Assembly: GCF_002875705.1 (NCBI RefSeq)
Contig: NZ_MCZZ01000111.1
Location: 113,007-177,006 of the forward strand
Length of the DNA stretch: 64,000 nt
DNA from: Vibrio sp. 10N.261.45.E2
Lineage (GTDB): Bacteria; Pseudomonadota; Gammaproteobacteria; Enterobacterales; Vibrionaceae
Direction: 5' to 3'
Numbering within the stretch: position 1 is the stretch's first letter; each line of letters opens with the position of its first letter. Below are positions 17,978-27,055 of this stretch, in pieces. The notes beneath the pieces are model-generated. The model searched no databases, was not told the DNA's origin, and saw nothing but the letters and a program-made list of their open reading frames with translations. Both the position numbers and the translations under genes were made by a program.

Positions 17978-19000
17978 TTATTTGTTTGCGTGATAGATCG
18001 CGAATTTAGTGGTCTTATTTAGAGTCGCGCATTTTCCAAAAGCTTGCTCAATAATCGGAATGTATTTTAAGAAACTGTTCGCAACAATAATCATCTCACC
18101 AGAGCGCTTCAAATGCTTAGGAGCCTGAGCAAGCAAGGTCTCAGTCGCGCTGTAGCTCGTGTCTAAACCTGAATGGAATGGTGGGTTACTGATGATGAAC
18201 TGATAGTCTTCTGCAGTATCAGAGTAGACATCTGAAGCGAAGACTTTACTCGTTAAACCGTTCGCCTCTAGCGTTGCTTGGCTTGATGCTACGGCAAATG
18301 CACTAATATCACACATTTCTAGCTCGATATCAGGGTTACGAGATGCCATTACTGCGCCCAATACACCTGCACCACAGCCAAAGTCCAGCACCTTGCCTTT
18401 TAGACTAGGCAGAGTATCAAGTAGAAGTTGGCTACCGACATCGAATTGACCGTGACTGAAGACTCCTGGAAGGCTTTTTACCGTCAGTGATTGCTCATCA
18501 ATGTTAACCGTGTAGGTCTTAAACCAGTCTTGTAAGTTGAATGCTTGAGGTTGTTCGAAGCATTGACCCCAGTAGAAAGAGCAACGACGTGCTGAATCGT
18601 ATTTAACGACTTTGCCGTAAGGGGCAAACATCTTCTCGATGCTTTTCACGCCTGAACGGTTCTCACCGACTACGACGATCTCTGTATCTTCGCCTAGCTT
18701 AGCAAACAGCATCGCTAACAAAAATTCAGCTTCAGCTTTGGCTTTTGGCCAGTACAGCATCACTAAATCGGCTTTGGTCTCTTCGGTAAACTCTGCACCA
18801 TAAAAACGTTGGATGGTATTGCAACCCTCCAATTGGCGGTAGTAGCTGTAATTCGAAGTAAATACGGTGACTGATTCACAATGTTTCGCTAACTCAACAG
18901 GGAACAAGTCTTCAGCCTCACCGGCAACTAAAACATGTTTGCCTTCAAAGTAGGCGAGTTGGCGTTGAGCAATCTGGCTTGGGGCAATATAAGCTGACAT
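17978..19000 (-). CDS. rsmC: 16S rRNA (guanine-1207-N2)-methyltransferase RsmC
   Basis: A 340-aa SAM-dependent methyltransferase of the RsmC/RlmG family that modifies G1207 of 16S rRNA. The N-terminal half is a degenerate methyltransferase-like domain. The catalytic half has the SAM motif [13 protein letters not shown] and the base-binding motif SNPPFHSG. The frame is open 20 codons further upstream. The start at 19000 ([14 protein letters not shown]) is chosen because it gives the usual family length. The gene stands alone between chiS and the AI-2E permease gene. Confidence 0.93.
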   Translation of the reverse strand: MSAYIAPSQIAQRQLAYFEGKHVLVAGEAEDLFPVELAKHCESVTVFTSNYSYYRQLEGCNTIQRFYGAEFTEETKADLVMLYWPKAKAEAEFLLAMLFAKLGEDTEIVVVGENRSGVKSIEKMFAPYGKVVKYDSARRCSFYWGQCFEQPQAFNLQDWFKTYTVNIDEQSLTVKSLPGVFSHGQFDVGSQLLLDTLPSLKGKVLDFGCGAGVLGAVMASRNPDIELEMCDISAFAVASSQATLEANGLTSKVFASDVYSDTAEDYQFIISNPPFHSGLDTSYSATETLLAQAPKHLKRSGEMIIVANSFLKYIPIIEQAFGKCATLNKTTKFAIYHANK

Positions 19001-19110
19001 AGGACACTCTGTTGAATCGTTAGCAAAAAATGAGGGCGGATTTTCGCATAATCCGCCCAAAGCTTGAAGTGTTTAATACTCGTTCGGCAACCAAGTTGCT
19101 GAACAGTTGG

Positions 19111-20196
19111 TTAACTCTTGTCTTGCTGGTTTAGAAAGTCTTTAAACTCTTCATCGTAGATGTTGAATAGGACAATCGTAATCGCAAAAATCAGTGGGCC
19201 GTAGATAAGACCAATTAGGCCAAACAGTTGAATACCACCCAATAGCGAGAAGAAGATCATTAGGGTGTTCATTCCTGCACTGCCTTGCATTAACAGCGGT
19301 CGTAATAGGTTATCAATTGAACCAACAATCGCCACACAGTAAACCGTTAGGAAAATCGCCCATGTGGTATCACCCGTTAGGAACAAGTAAGTTGCTGCTG
19401 GGATCCAGATTAGTGCGGTACCGACAACAGGGATGAAAGAAGCAAAACCCATCATGGTGCCCCAGAATAGCCCCGGGAAGCCTGCAAGCCACATACCTAA
19501 GCCGCCTGCAATACCTTGTGCAATTGCAGTTAGGAATGAACCCATAACGGCTGATTTAGATACTTGCTCTATCTCATTAAGTAGTTTGTCTTCTTGGCTA
19601 CGAGACAGCGGAAGAATATGACGAACCACACTGATGATTTTGTCGTGATCTCTTAATAAGAAGAACAGAACAAACAACATCAAGAAGAAGTCCATCAAGA
19701 AATTGGTCGCGTCACCTAAGATTTTCGCACTAATGCCAACCAGTTTAGAGCCGAAGCTTGTCGCGAACTCACCCACCTTTTGGGCGATGGCTTGAGGTTC
19801 AATATTGTCAAAAGGCAGATAGTTGTTTACGAAAGACAGGGCTTTCACAACCAAAGGGTGTTCGAATAGAGTTTGAATACCGCCGTGTGTTACCCATTGA
19901 TAGGTGTTCTGAGAGAACAAAGAACCTTGCTGCACAATCGCGGCAAAAACGGCTAATAAAGGGATAACAATAATAAAGGTTAAGATGATACAAGAGAGCA
20001 GGGATACGATGTTTTCTTTATTCGGTATCTTTTTTTCAAGCCACTCATGGATCGGGAACATCAATAGTGAAATGATAAAGGCCATCACGATTGAGTTAAC
20101 GTATGGCTCAATAAGCAGGTAACAAGCATAAGCCGCCGCGAGTAGGGCAATGATGATTACCCAATGGCTGGAATTGATTTTAATTTTTTCTGACAC
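19111..20196 (-). CDS. AI-2E family transporter (PerM/YdiK-like membrane protein)
   Basis: A 361-aa integral membrane protein with about eight hydrophobic segments. It contains the family region GLIYGPLIFAI near the C-terminus. Members are variously proposed to be autoinducer-2 exporters, sodium/proton antiporters or general permeases, so the substrate cannot be set from sequence. The start is GTG at 20196 with only a weak upstream AGAG. It is divergent from the microprotein gene at 20273, with a 76-bp shared promoter region. Confidence 0.85.
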   Translation of the reverse strand: MSEKIKINSSHWVIIIALLAAAYACYLLIEPYVNSIVMAFIISLLMFPIHEWLEKKIPNKENIVSLLSCIILTFIIVIPLLAVFAAIVQQGSLFSQNTYQWVTHGGIQTLFEHPLVVKALSFVNNYLPFDNIEPQAIAQKVGEFATSFGSKLVGISAKILGDATNFLMDFFLMLFVLFFLLRDHDKIISVVRHILPLSRSQEDKLLNEIEQVSKSAVMGSFLTAIAQGIAGGLGMWLAGFPGLFWGTMMGFASFIPVVGTALIWIPAATYLFLTGDTTWAIFLTVYCVAIVGSIDNLLRPLLMQGSAGMNTLMIFFSLLGGIQLFGLIGLIYGPLIFAITIVLFNIYDEEFKDFLNQQDKS

Positions 20197-20272
20197 GGTA
20201 ATGGTCTCTATATTTGCGTTCTGAGTTTATAATGGCTGCAAAACAGAGAGTTAGCAATGAGGAGTTTTTATT

Positions 20273-20398
20273 ATGGGATGCTGTGATAAAGATAAGAAAT
20301 GCCAAGACGAACAACAGCAAACAAAAAAAGAGATCCCTTGGTTCAGAATGTTTCTGGGTACCTTGATGTTGTTGGTTTTTCTTTTCTGGGAACGTTAA
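20273..20398 (+). CDS. 41-aa cysteine-bearing single-span membrane microprotein
   Basis: A 42-codon ORF (ATG to TAA) with a strong ribosome binding site GAGGAG 8 nt before the ATG. The N-terminus is MGCCDKDKKCQDEQQQTKKE. It is hydrophilic with cysteines at 3, 4 and 10, and is followed by a hydrophobic span (about residues 24-39, MFLGTLMLLVFLFW) and a final ER. No family is recognised. The strong RBS, the charge asymmetry and a clean membrane segment argue for a real gene. It lies between the divergent AI-2E permease and the hemL terminator. Its function is unknown; the cysteine cluster could bind metal, which is inference. Confidence 0.65.
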   Translation: MGCCDKDKKCQDEQQQTKKEIPWFRMFLGTLMLLVFLFWER

Positions 20399-20475
20399 AC
20401 GCTTTTCGTTGAGTATTTGAATAAATTGACGAGTAGTTTCAGCACGATGCTTAAGGCTAATTAAATCGGCGCATC

Positions 20476-20500
20476 AAAAAGGGCTGCGTTAATGCAGCCC
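20476..20500 (-). terminator. Rho-independent terminator of hemL
   Basis: Stem GGGCTGC / GCAGCCC with a 6-nt loop, followed on the minus strand by TTTTTG. It is 38 bp past the hemL stop. Confidence 0.88.
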
Positions 20501-20538
20501 TTAATTCAATCGGTTAGCGACTTATAAAGTGCTTTCGA

Positions 20539-21834
20539 CTATTTGCTTTCAGCAGCAATGATCGCAAGAGAACGGTCAGCGGCTTCTAGCGTTGCATCAA
20601 GTTCTTTAGAACCATGAGCAAGAGAAGTAAAGCTTGCTTCGAATGCTGAAGGAGCAAGATAAACACCGTGATCCAGCATTAGGTGGAAGAAGCGCTTGAA
20701 GCGTTCTACATCACACTTGGTTACATCTTCGTAGCACGTCACCGTTTCTTGGTCTGTGAAGAAGAAACCAAACATACCACCAACTTGGTGTACTAGCATC
20801 GGGATGCCGTGCTTGTCAGCAAGTTGCTTAAAGCCATTCGCTAGTTGCTTAGTTTTTGAAGCTAGACGCTTTTCGTTGCCTTCTTCTCGTAGAAGGTTCA
20901 AACATGCGTAGCCCGCAGCCATTGCAACAGGGTTACCTGAAAGTGTACCTGCTTGGTAAACTGGGCCTGTTGGTGCGATGTATTGCATCACTTCTTTACG
21001 ACCACCGAAAGCACCCACTGGCATGCCGCCGCCAATCACTTTACCAAGACATGTTAGGTCTGGCTTGATGTTGTAGTAAGCCTGCGCACAACCTTCAGCA
21101 ACGCGGAAACCTGTCATCACTTCATCAAAGATTAGCAACGCACCTTCTTGGTCACAGATTTCACGTAGACCTTCGTGGAAGCCTTCTACTGGTGGGATAC
21201 AGTTCATGTTACCCGCAACTGGCTCAACGATGATGCACGAAATCTCGCCTTTGTTTGCAGCGAACAGTTCACGTACTGAATCTAGGTTATTGAAGGTTGC
21301 AGTCAGTGTGTGCTTAGCAAAATCAGCTGGAACGCCAGGAGAGCTTGGTTGACCTAGAGTCAGCGCACCAGAACCTGCTTTTACAAGTAGGCTATCTGCG
21401 TGACCGTGGTAGCAGCCTTCAAACTTAAGAATTTTGTCACGACCAGTGAAACCGCGAGCTAGACGAATCGCACTCATTGTTGCTTCAGTACCTGAGCTCA
21501 CCATGCGTAGTTGTTCCATTGATGGAACCATCTCAGATACAAGCTCAGCCATTTTTATTTCAGTTTCAGTTGGTGCACCGAAGCTAAGGCCGCGCTGAGC
21601 AGCTCCAATCACAGCATCACGAATAACAGCGTGGTTGTGACCAAGGATCATTGGACCCCAAGAGCCAACGTAATCGATATATGCTTTACCATCAGCATCA
21701 AAAATAAGTGGGCCATCAGCGCGTTCAACGAAGATTGGAGAACCACCTACGCCATTGAATGCACGAACTGGAGAGTTTACGCCACCAGGAATAGTTTGCT
21801 GTGCTTTTTCGTACAGCTCTGCTGATTTGGTCAT
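20539..21834 (-). CDS. hemL: Glutamate-1-semialdehyde 2,1-aminomutase
   Basis: A 431-aa class-III PLP enzyme that converts glutamate-1-semialdehyde into 5-aminolevulinate, the tetrapyrrole precursor. Recognisable blocks include [29 protein letters not shown] and the PLP lysine in [20 protein letters not shown]. The longest open frame begins 27 codons upstream. The ATG at 21834 is chosen for its GAGGAT ribosome binding site and the typical [12 protein letters not shown] start. It is divergent from erpA, and the 296-bp gap carries the erpA control region. Confidence 0.96.
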   Translation of the reverse strand: MTKSAELYEKAQQTIPGGVNSPVRAFNGVGGSPIFVERADGPLIFDADGKAYIDYVGSWGPMILGHNHAVIRDAVIGAAQRGLSFGAPTETEIKMAELVSEMVPSMEQLRMVSSGTEATMSAIRLARGFTGRDKILKFEGCYHGHADSLLVKAGSGALTLGQPSSPGVPADFAKHTLTATFNNLDSVRELFAANKGEISCIIVEPVAGNMNCIPPVEGFHEGLREICDQEGALLIFDEVMTGFRVAEGCAQAYYNIKPDLTCLGKVIGGGMPVGAFGGRKEVMQYIAPTGPVYQAGTLSGNPVAMAAGYACLNLLREEGNEKRLASKTKQLANGFKQLADKHGIPMLVHQVGGMFGFFFTDQETVTCYEDVTKCDVERFKRFFHLMLDHGVYLAPSAFEASFTSLAHGSKELDATLEAADRSLAIIAAESK

Positions 21835-22010
21835 TGATATATCCTCTTTTGACTGTCGGACCAATTGGCACGCATTGTACCTATCCCTAATCCAACTAGG
21901 AATGCTTTCGCCCATATAATCACCCGAATCTGGTTGTTTTGTGTGGTTACACGTTTTAATTGCCAGATATTGACGAGTTTACAGCAGTAAAAGGAAGGAT
22001 CCGGTGGTGA

Positions 22011-22043
22011 ATACTTGAACGTTTCAGTCAGGTATTAGATAAT
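22011..22043 (+). promoter_or_regulatory. erpA promoter with candidate IscR type 1 site
   Basis: The 25-bp segment 22011-22035 (ATACTTGAAC then GTTTCAGTCAGGTAT) fits the published type 1 IscR consensus, as I recall it, at 23 of 25 positions. It overlaps a -35 TTGAAC (22015-22020), with a 17-bp spacer to the -10 GATAAT (22038-22043). IscR carrying a 2Fe-2S cluster would be expected to repress from here. The IscR assignment is by consensus only. Confidence 0.75.
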
Positions 22044-22130
22044 CACCCGAATATAAGAAAATACTCAACAACTATGGTCTCGAATTCGATTTGTATCATG
22101 TTGTTTTTGACACAGGTAAGAGAGGTTGTC

Positions 22131-22472
22131 GTGAGCGAAGTAAATATCCCATTGTCTTTTTCTGATGCAGCAGCTACCCGCGTACAAACGCTAATCGCTG
22201 AAGAAGAAAACCCAGAACTAAAACTGCGTGTATACATTACAGGTGGTGGTTGTAGTGGTTTCCAATACGGCTTCACATTTGATGAAAAAGTAAATGATGG
22301 CGACACTACGATTGTAAACAGCGGTGTAACGCTAGTTGTTGACCCAATGAGCCTACAATACCTTATGGGCGGCATGGTTGATTACACAGAAGGCCTCGAA
22401 GGCGCACGTTTCTTTGTGAACAACCCAAATGCGACAACAACATGTGGTTGTGGCGCATCATTCAGCGTATAG
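22131..22472 (+). CDS. erpA: ErpA, A-type iron-sulfur cluster insertion protein
   Basis: A 113-aa HesB/IscA-family carrier that delivers Fe-S clusters to apoproteins. The three conserved cysteines are C41 ([11 protein letters not shown]) and C105/C107 (TTCGCGASF). Most of the chain is nearly identical to E. coli ErpA. The start is GTG at 22131 ([11 protein letters not shown]) with AGAGG upstream. An open frame from 22074 would add 19 residues and is rejected because it extends past the family start. It is a single-gene unit with its own promoter and terminator. Confidence 0.95.
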   Translation: MSEVNIPLSFSDAAATRVQTLIAEEENPELKLRVYITGGGCSGFQYGFTFDEKVNDGDTTIVNSGVTLVVDPMSLQYLMGGMVDYTEGLEGARFFVNNPNATTTCGCGASFSV

Positions 22473-22520
22473 ATTGAACCGAAATATAGCTTTCATCGAA
22501 AGCCATATTCGAAACATCGT

Positions 22521-22550
22521 AAACGCCGGACTTATGTTCGGCGTTTTTGT
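22521..22550 (+). terminator. Rho-independent terminator of erpA
   Basis: Stem AACGCCGGA / TTCGGCGTT with a short loop and a following T-run (TTTTTGTTTTT). Confidence 0.85.
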
Positions 22551-22735
22551 TTTTACAACTTATTACTTTTCAAAGCATTCCCTTCATTTTTAGTACACGG
22601 CATATTTTTTAAATTGTCGATAGCGTCCAACTTCGTTAGGGATTGGTCTGGTAAGGTTACTCATGTGCATCAGGAAGTTGCACGCGATGTTGTTGAGCCA
22701 ATTGACGTACCTAATGCGCCACAAAAGGATTTGCT

Positions 22736-23860
22736 ATGCCCACTCTATTTTCTAACTCACCATTTCTTCAGAAGCTTAAACAGCCGTGGTTGGTTTCTCT
22801 CGCTCTAGTTGTGTTGTTGTCTATCTGGCTTGGTTTAGGTGTAGGACAAGCAGAAGAAGCACCTGAAAAAAAAGCGACAGAAATCCCATTGGCTAAGGTT
22901 TCCTTTCAAACATTCACTTCATCACCGACTTATAAAACGATAGACCTTTATGGTCGAACTGCGCCCGATAGGCATGCGCGATTAGGGGCGGAAGTTGCGG
23001 GCAAGATTGTCAGATTGAATGTGGTTAAAGGCGATATAGTAAAAGCTGGACAAGCCATAGCTCAAATAGATAAAGGTGATCTGGAAATACAGCTAGAGCG
23101 TGCATCAGCTCTGTATCGCTTGAAGCAGAAAGAGTTCAAAGCGGCGCAATCATTGAAGAAAAGAGGTCTGCAAGGAGAAATTGCTTATACCACCGCAGAG
23201 GCATCTTTAACTGAAGCGAAAGCCATGATGCGCAATGCGGAGTTGGCTTTAAAGAATACGGTGATTACTTCGCCTTTCTCGGGTGTGGTGCAAGACTTGA
23301 TGGTCGAGTTGGGTGATTTCGTAGGTGTTGGCGATCCAGTCGCAGGCGTGATTGATCTCGATCCCCTTGTTATTGAAGCGGATGTCAGTGAGCGTCATAT
23401 CCAACATCTGCTAGTTAATCAAGCAGCCTTGGTTCGTCTGTTAGGACGAGAAGAAGCAGAAGGGCGCCTGCGTTATGTTTCTCGAATCTCTTCTGCTTCT
23501 ACCAATACCTTCCCAATCGAGATTGAGATCGATAACTCTGAAGGCCTATTACCTGCAGGTGTCAGCGCCGAAGTAAAGCTCAACCTAGAAACACAAGATG
23601 CTATCAAGATTACACCAGCGATGCTGGCATTGGATGAGGCGGGTAACCTTGGGGTTAAAACCTTGGTCTCGGCTAGTGATTCACCGACGGTGAAGTTTGT
23701 GGAAATCCAATTAGTAAAAGCTGAGCAAGATGGAGTATGGCTCACGGGACTAGGTCAACGTGTCGACATCATCACTGTAGGTCAAGGTTTTGTGCGTGAC
23801 GGTGATTCTGTGATTGCTGTTGAGCAAGGTGCTGAACTCTCAAATGTAGCCGCTGAGTAG
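22736..23860 (+). CDS. RND efflux periplasmic adaptor (membrane fusion protein), VexE-type
   Basis: A 374-aa adaptor that bridges an RND pump to TolC. It has an N-terminal hydrophobic anchor (about residues 16-38), a biotinyl-lipoyl half (GEVAGKIVRLNVVKGDIVKAGQ-like, after residue 80), an alpha-helical hairpin rich in A, E and K (about 115-165) and beta-barrel segments. AAGGA lies 7 nt before the ATG. It is followed after 10 bp by the RND gene. In V. cholerae the pump at this erpA-tyrS position is, as I recall, VexEF, a broad substrate exporter. The substrate is not readable from sequence. Confidence 0.88.
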   Translation: MPTLFSNSPFLQKLKQPWLVSLALVVLLSIWLGLGVGQAEEAPEKKATEIPLAKVSFQTFTSSPTYKTIDLYGRTAPDRHARLGAEVAGKIVRLNVVKGDIVKAGQAIAQIDKGDLEIQLERASALYRLKQKEFKAAQSLKKRGLQGEIAYTTAEASLTEAKAMMRNAELALKNTVITSPFSGVVQDLMVELGDFVGVGDPVAGVIDLDPLVIEADVSERHIQHLLVNQAALVRLLGREEAEGRLRYVSRISSASTNTFPIEIEIDNSEGLLPAGVSAEVKLNLETQDAIKITPAMLALDEAGNLGVKTLVSASDSPTVKFVEIQLVKAEQDGVWLTGLGQRVDIITVGQGFVRDGDSVIAVEQGAELSNVAAE

Positions 23861-23870
23861 GAGATTGCCG

Positions 23871-26800
23871 ATGTATTCAATTATTGATGCAGCCTTGTCT
23901 CGTGCTCGAACAATGCTTTCGCTATTGGCGCTAATCCTTGTCGCCGGTGTCGTCACCTATATCACGATCCCCAAAGAATCGAGCCCAGACATTACCATCC
24001 CGATTATCTATGTTTCTGTTGGGCACCAGGGTATTTCGCCAACCGATGCCGAACGCTTATTGGTTAGGCCGATAGAACAAGAGTTGAGGTCGATTGAAGG
24101 CGTAAAAGAGATGACAGCAACTGCCGCAGAAGGGCATGCCTCTGTAGTGTTGGAGTTTAATGTCGGAGTCGATCTTACTAAAGCAATGGCTGATGTGCGT
24201 GACGCCGTTGACCTTGCTAAGCCAAAACTTCCAGAAGACAGCGATGAGCCGACCGTAAATGAGGTTACTCTTGCTTCGGAACAACCTGTGCTTTCTGTTG
24301 TGTTGTTCGGCACTGTTCCTGAACGCACCATAGTGCAAATTGCCAGAGAAGTCGGAGATAAGCTCGAAAGCTATCGTCAGATATTAGAGGTCGATATTGC
24401 GGGTGATAGGGAAGACATAGTTGAAATCATCGTTGATCCCCTGTTGATGGAGAGTTACAGCCTAGATCAAGCGGATATCTATAACTTAATCGCTTTGAAC
24501 AATCGAGTGGTTGCCGCTGGCTTTGTTGATACTGGCTACGGACGATTTTCTGTCAAGGTTCCTTCTGTGTTTAACTCCTTAAAAGACGTGCTTGAGTTGC
24601 CAATCAAAGTGGATGGTAAACAGGTAGTCACTTTTGGTGATGTCGCCACGGTTCGCCGAGCGTTTCGAGATCCAGAAAGCTTTGCTCGTTTAGATGGCAA
24701 ATCTGCGGTGGTGTTGGATATTAAGAAGCGCGCAGGTGAGAACATCATAGAAACAGTTGAGTTAGTCAAAGCCGTAATGGCTGGTGCTCAGCAGCAAGCA
24801 GAATGGCCAAATAACCTGCTGGTTAAATACACCTGGGATGAATCGAAAGATGTGAAGATCATGCTCAATGATCTGCAAAACAATATCTTATCCGCCATTA
24901 TTCTGGTGGTGATTGTTATCATCGCGATTCTTGGTGTTCGTACTGCATTATTGGTAGGTATTTCAATTCCTGGATCATTCCTGACGGGGCTATTAGTTCT
25001 TTCTGTATTCGGGTTAACCGTAAACATTGTAGTGCTGTTTTCGTTGATTATGGCGGTAGGGATGCTGGTTGACGGTGCGATTGTGGTGACCGAATTTGCC
25101 GACAGGCGGATGCAAGAGGGCGAAGGACGTAAAGCCGCGTACCGAGATGCGGCAAAACGGATGGCGTGGCCGATAACCGCATCCACAGCGACAACCTTAG
25201 CTGCATTTGCTCCTTTGTTGTTTTGGCCGGATGTAACGGGCGAATTCATGAAGTTCCTGCCATTAACATTGATCGCGACATTAACAGCATCACTGATCAT
25301 GGCTTTGTTGTTTGTGCCCGTACTCGGTGGTTTGATTGGCAAACCTCAATACGTATCGTCTAAAAGCCAAGCTCGAATGGTCGCACTGCATAATGGCGAT
25401 TTTTCACAAGCCACTGGCTTAACTAAGGCGTATTACCACACACTTTCAGTTGCGATTAAGCACCCCTTTAAGATTTTGTTCAGTGCGATACTGCTCGCGG
25501 TTGCGGTTGGTTTTACGTATTCAAAAGCGGGACTCGGTGCCGAGTTTTTCCCTGAAGTTGATCCGCCATTCTTTAATGTCAAAGTGCGTTCCCATGGTGA
25601 TCTGTCCATCCAAGAAAAGGATGACATCATGCGTGATATTGAACAGATGATGCTGAATCATGACGAGTTTGATACGGTTTATACGCGTACTGGTGGCGAC
25701 GACCAGATTGGTTTGATATCGATTACTCCTGTCGACTGGCAATATCGCCGTAGTGTTAAGGAGATCATTGATGAGTTAAAGGTGAAAACCGATCAATACG
25801 CTGGTGTCGAGATTGAATACAAGTTCCCTGATGCAGGGCCTCCGGTTGAAAATGACTTGGTTATCGAGCTTTCCGCTAAAACACCTGCGCAACTTAATCA
25901 GGCCGCAAAAATTGTGAGAAATTGGGCGGATGGAAATCAAGCACTGACCAATATTAGCGACACTGCGAGTAAAGACGGCATCGATTGGAAGGTGGATATC
26001 CGCCGAGACGATGCCGCGCGTTTTGCAGCAGACGCGACCTTGGTCGGCAACACCGTTCAGTTCGTCACTAATGGTCTCAAGATTGGTGATTACCTGCCTG
26101 ATGACTCTTCAGAAGAGGTCGATATCTTGGTGCGCTACCCTAATGACAAGCGCGATATTGGGCGTTTCGACCAGCTAAGAGTCAAAACTCCTGCCGGCTT
26201 AGTGCCGATCACTAACTTTGCTCAGATTATTCCCGACCATAAGCAAGACACGATTAAGCGCCTTGATGGAAAGCGTGTGGTGAACATTATGGCGGATATG
26301 GAAGAGGGCTATAACCTTGCGCTTGAACTACCGAAGATAGAGCAAGCGTTAAGCGAGTTGGGCTTACCGAGTAGCGTTGAGTTCCGTATTCGAGGTCAAA
26401 ATGAAGAGCAAGAGAACTCGTCAGCCTTTTTGCAAAGTGCTTTCTTGGTAGCACTGGCGGTGATGGCTTTGATTTTGATTACTCAGTTCAATAGTTTCTA
26501 TCAAGCGTTCCTGATTCTAAGTGCGGTGTTGTTCTCAACCGTTGGTGTATTTGTTGGCTTGCTTATCTTCCAGCGCCCGTTTGGTATCGTGATGTCTGGT
26601 ATTGGAGTGATTGCGTTGGCAGGGATAGTGGTGAACAACAATATCGTACTGATCGATACCTATAACCAGCTAATTAAAAGAGGCTTGGATAAGCGAGATG
26701 CGATTCTAAGAACCGGTGTTCAGCGTTTAAGGCCGGTAATGCTCACCACGGTCACCACCATTTTAGGATTAATGCCGATGGTGCTAGAGATGAATATCGA

Positions 26801-26960
26801 CCTGATTAATCAAAAGATAGAATTTGGCGCGCCGAGCACGCAGTGGTGGTCGCAACTTGCTACCGCTATTGCTGGAGGTTTGGCGTTTGCTACGGTGCTA
26901 ACCTTGGTATTGACGCCTTGCCTGTTAATGCTTGGGCGAGATAAGAAGTCTGAAGAATAA
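23871..26960 (+). CDS. RND family efflux inner-membrane transporter, VexF-type
   Basis: A 1029-aa AcrB-superfamily pump. It has an N-terminal membrane helix, a first periplasmic porter domain (about 35-330), a membrane block with the proton-relay region (LFSLIMAVGMLVDGAIVVTE), a second porter domain (about 550-855) and a final membrane block with GIVVNNNIVLID. The frame can be read from a TTG at 23865. The ATG at 23871 is preferred because AGGAG ends 7 nt upstream, overlapping the adaptor stop codon and suggesting coupling. The substrate range is unknown; V. cholerae VexF exports detergents, dyes and antibiotics. Confidence 0.9.
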   Translation: MYSIIDAALSRARTMLSLLALILVAGVVTYITIPKESSPDITIPIIYVSVGHQGISPTDAERLLVRPIEQELRSIEGVKEMTATAAEGHASVVLEFNVGVDLTKAMADVRDAVDLAKPKLPEDSDEPTVNEVTLASEQPVLSVVLFGTVPERTIVQIAREVGDKLESYRQILEVDIAGDREDIVEIIVDPLLMESYSLDQADIYNLIALNNRVVAAGFVDTGYGRFSVKVPSVFNSLKDVLELPIKVDGKQVVTFGDVATVRRAFRDPESFARLDGKSAVVLDIKKRAGENIIETVELVKAVMAGAQQQAEWPNNLLVKYTWDESKDVKIMLNDLQNNILSAIILVVIVIIAILGVRTALLVGISIPGSFLTGLLVLSVFGLTVNIVVLFSLIMAVGMLVDGAIVVTEFADRRMQEGEGRKAAYRDAAKRMAWPITASTATTLAAFAPLLFWPDVTGEFMKFLPLTLIATLTASLIMALLFVPVLGGLIGKPQYVSSKSQARMVALHNGDFSQATGLTKAYYHTLSVAIKHPFKILFSAILLAVAVGFTYSKAGLGAEFFPEVDPPFFNVKVRSHGDLSIQEKDDIMRDIEQMMLNHDEFDTVYTRTGGDDQIGLISITPVDWQYRRSVKEIIDELKVKTDQYAGVEIEYKFPDAGPPVENDLVIELSAKTPAQLNQAAKIVRNWADGNQALTNISDTASKDGIDWKVDIRRDDAARFAADATLVGNTVQFVTNGLKIGDYLPDDSSEEVDILVRYPNDKRDIGRFDQLRVKTPAGLVPITNFAQIIPDHKQDTIKRLDGKRVVNIMADMEEGYNLALELPKIEQALSELGLPSSVEFRIRGQNEEQENSSAFLQSAFLVALAVMALILITQFNSFYQAFLILSAVLFSTVGVFVGLLIFQRPFGIVMSGIGVIALAGIVVNNNIVLIDTYNQLIKRGLDKRDAILRTGVQRLRPVMLTTVTTILGLMPMVLEMNIDLINQKIEFGAPSTQWWSQLATAIAGGLAFATVLTLVLTPCLLMLGRDKKSEE

Positions 26961-26985
26961 CAGAGGACTCTGATTCGGCGGAAAT

Positions 26986-27015
26986 AAAAAGAGCGCCTTA
27001 GTGGGCGCTCTTTTT
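26986..27015. terminator. Bidirectional terminator between RND pump and M23 peptidase genes
   Basis: AAAAAGAGCGCC / GGCGCTCTTTTT with a short loop has A-runs and T-runs on both sides. It serves the convergent genes ending at 26960 and 27056. Confidence 0.88.
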
Positions 27016-27055
27016 ATTGGTTCTATGGCTCTTAACCTAATTGGTCGTCAGTAAC

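Noticed and set aside
22614..22735. Open frame from a TTG at 22614 running across the RND adaptor start in another frame
   Set aside because: Some of its translation looks protein-like, but it has no ribosome binding site, starts with TTG and overlaps the well-supported adaptor start. It is treated as leader sequence.
24788..25342. 184-aa antisense ORF opposite the RND pump gene
   Set aside because: The translation is biased to T/I/N as expected for the reverse of a membrane-protein gene. It has no start signal or known motif.
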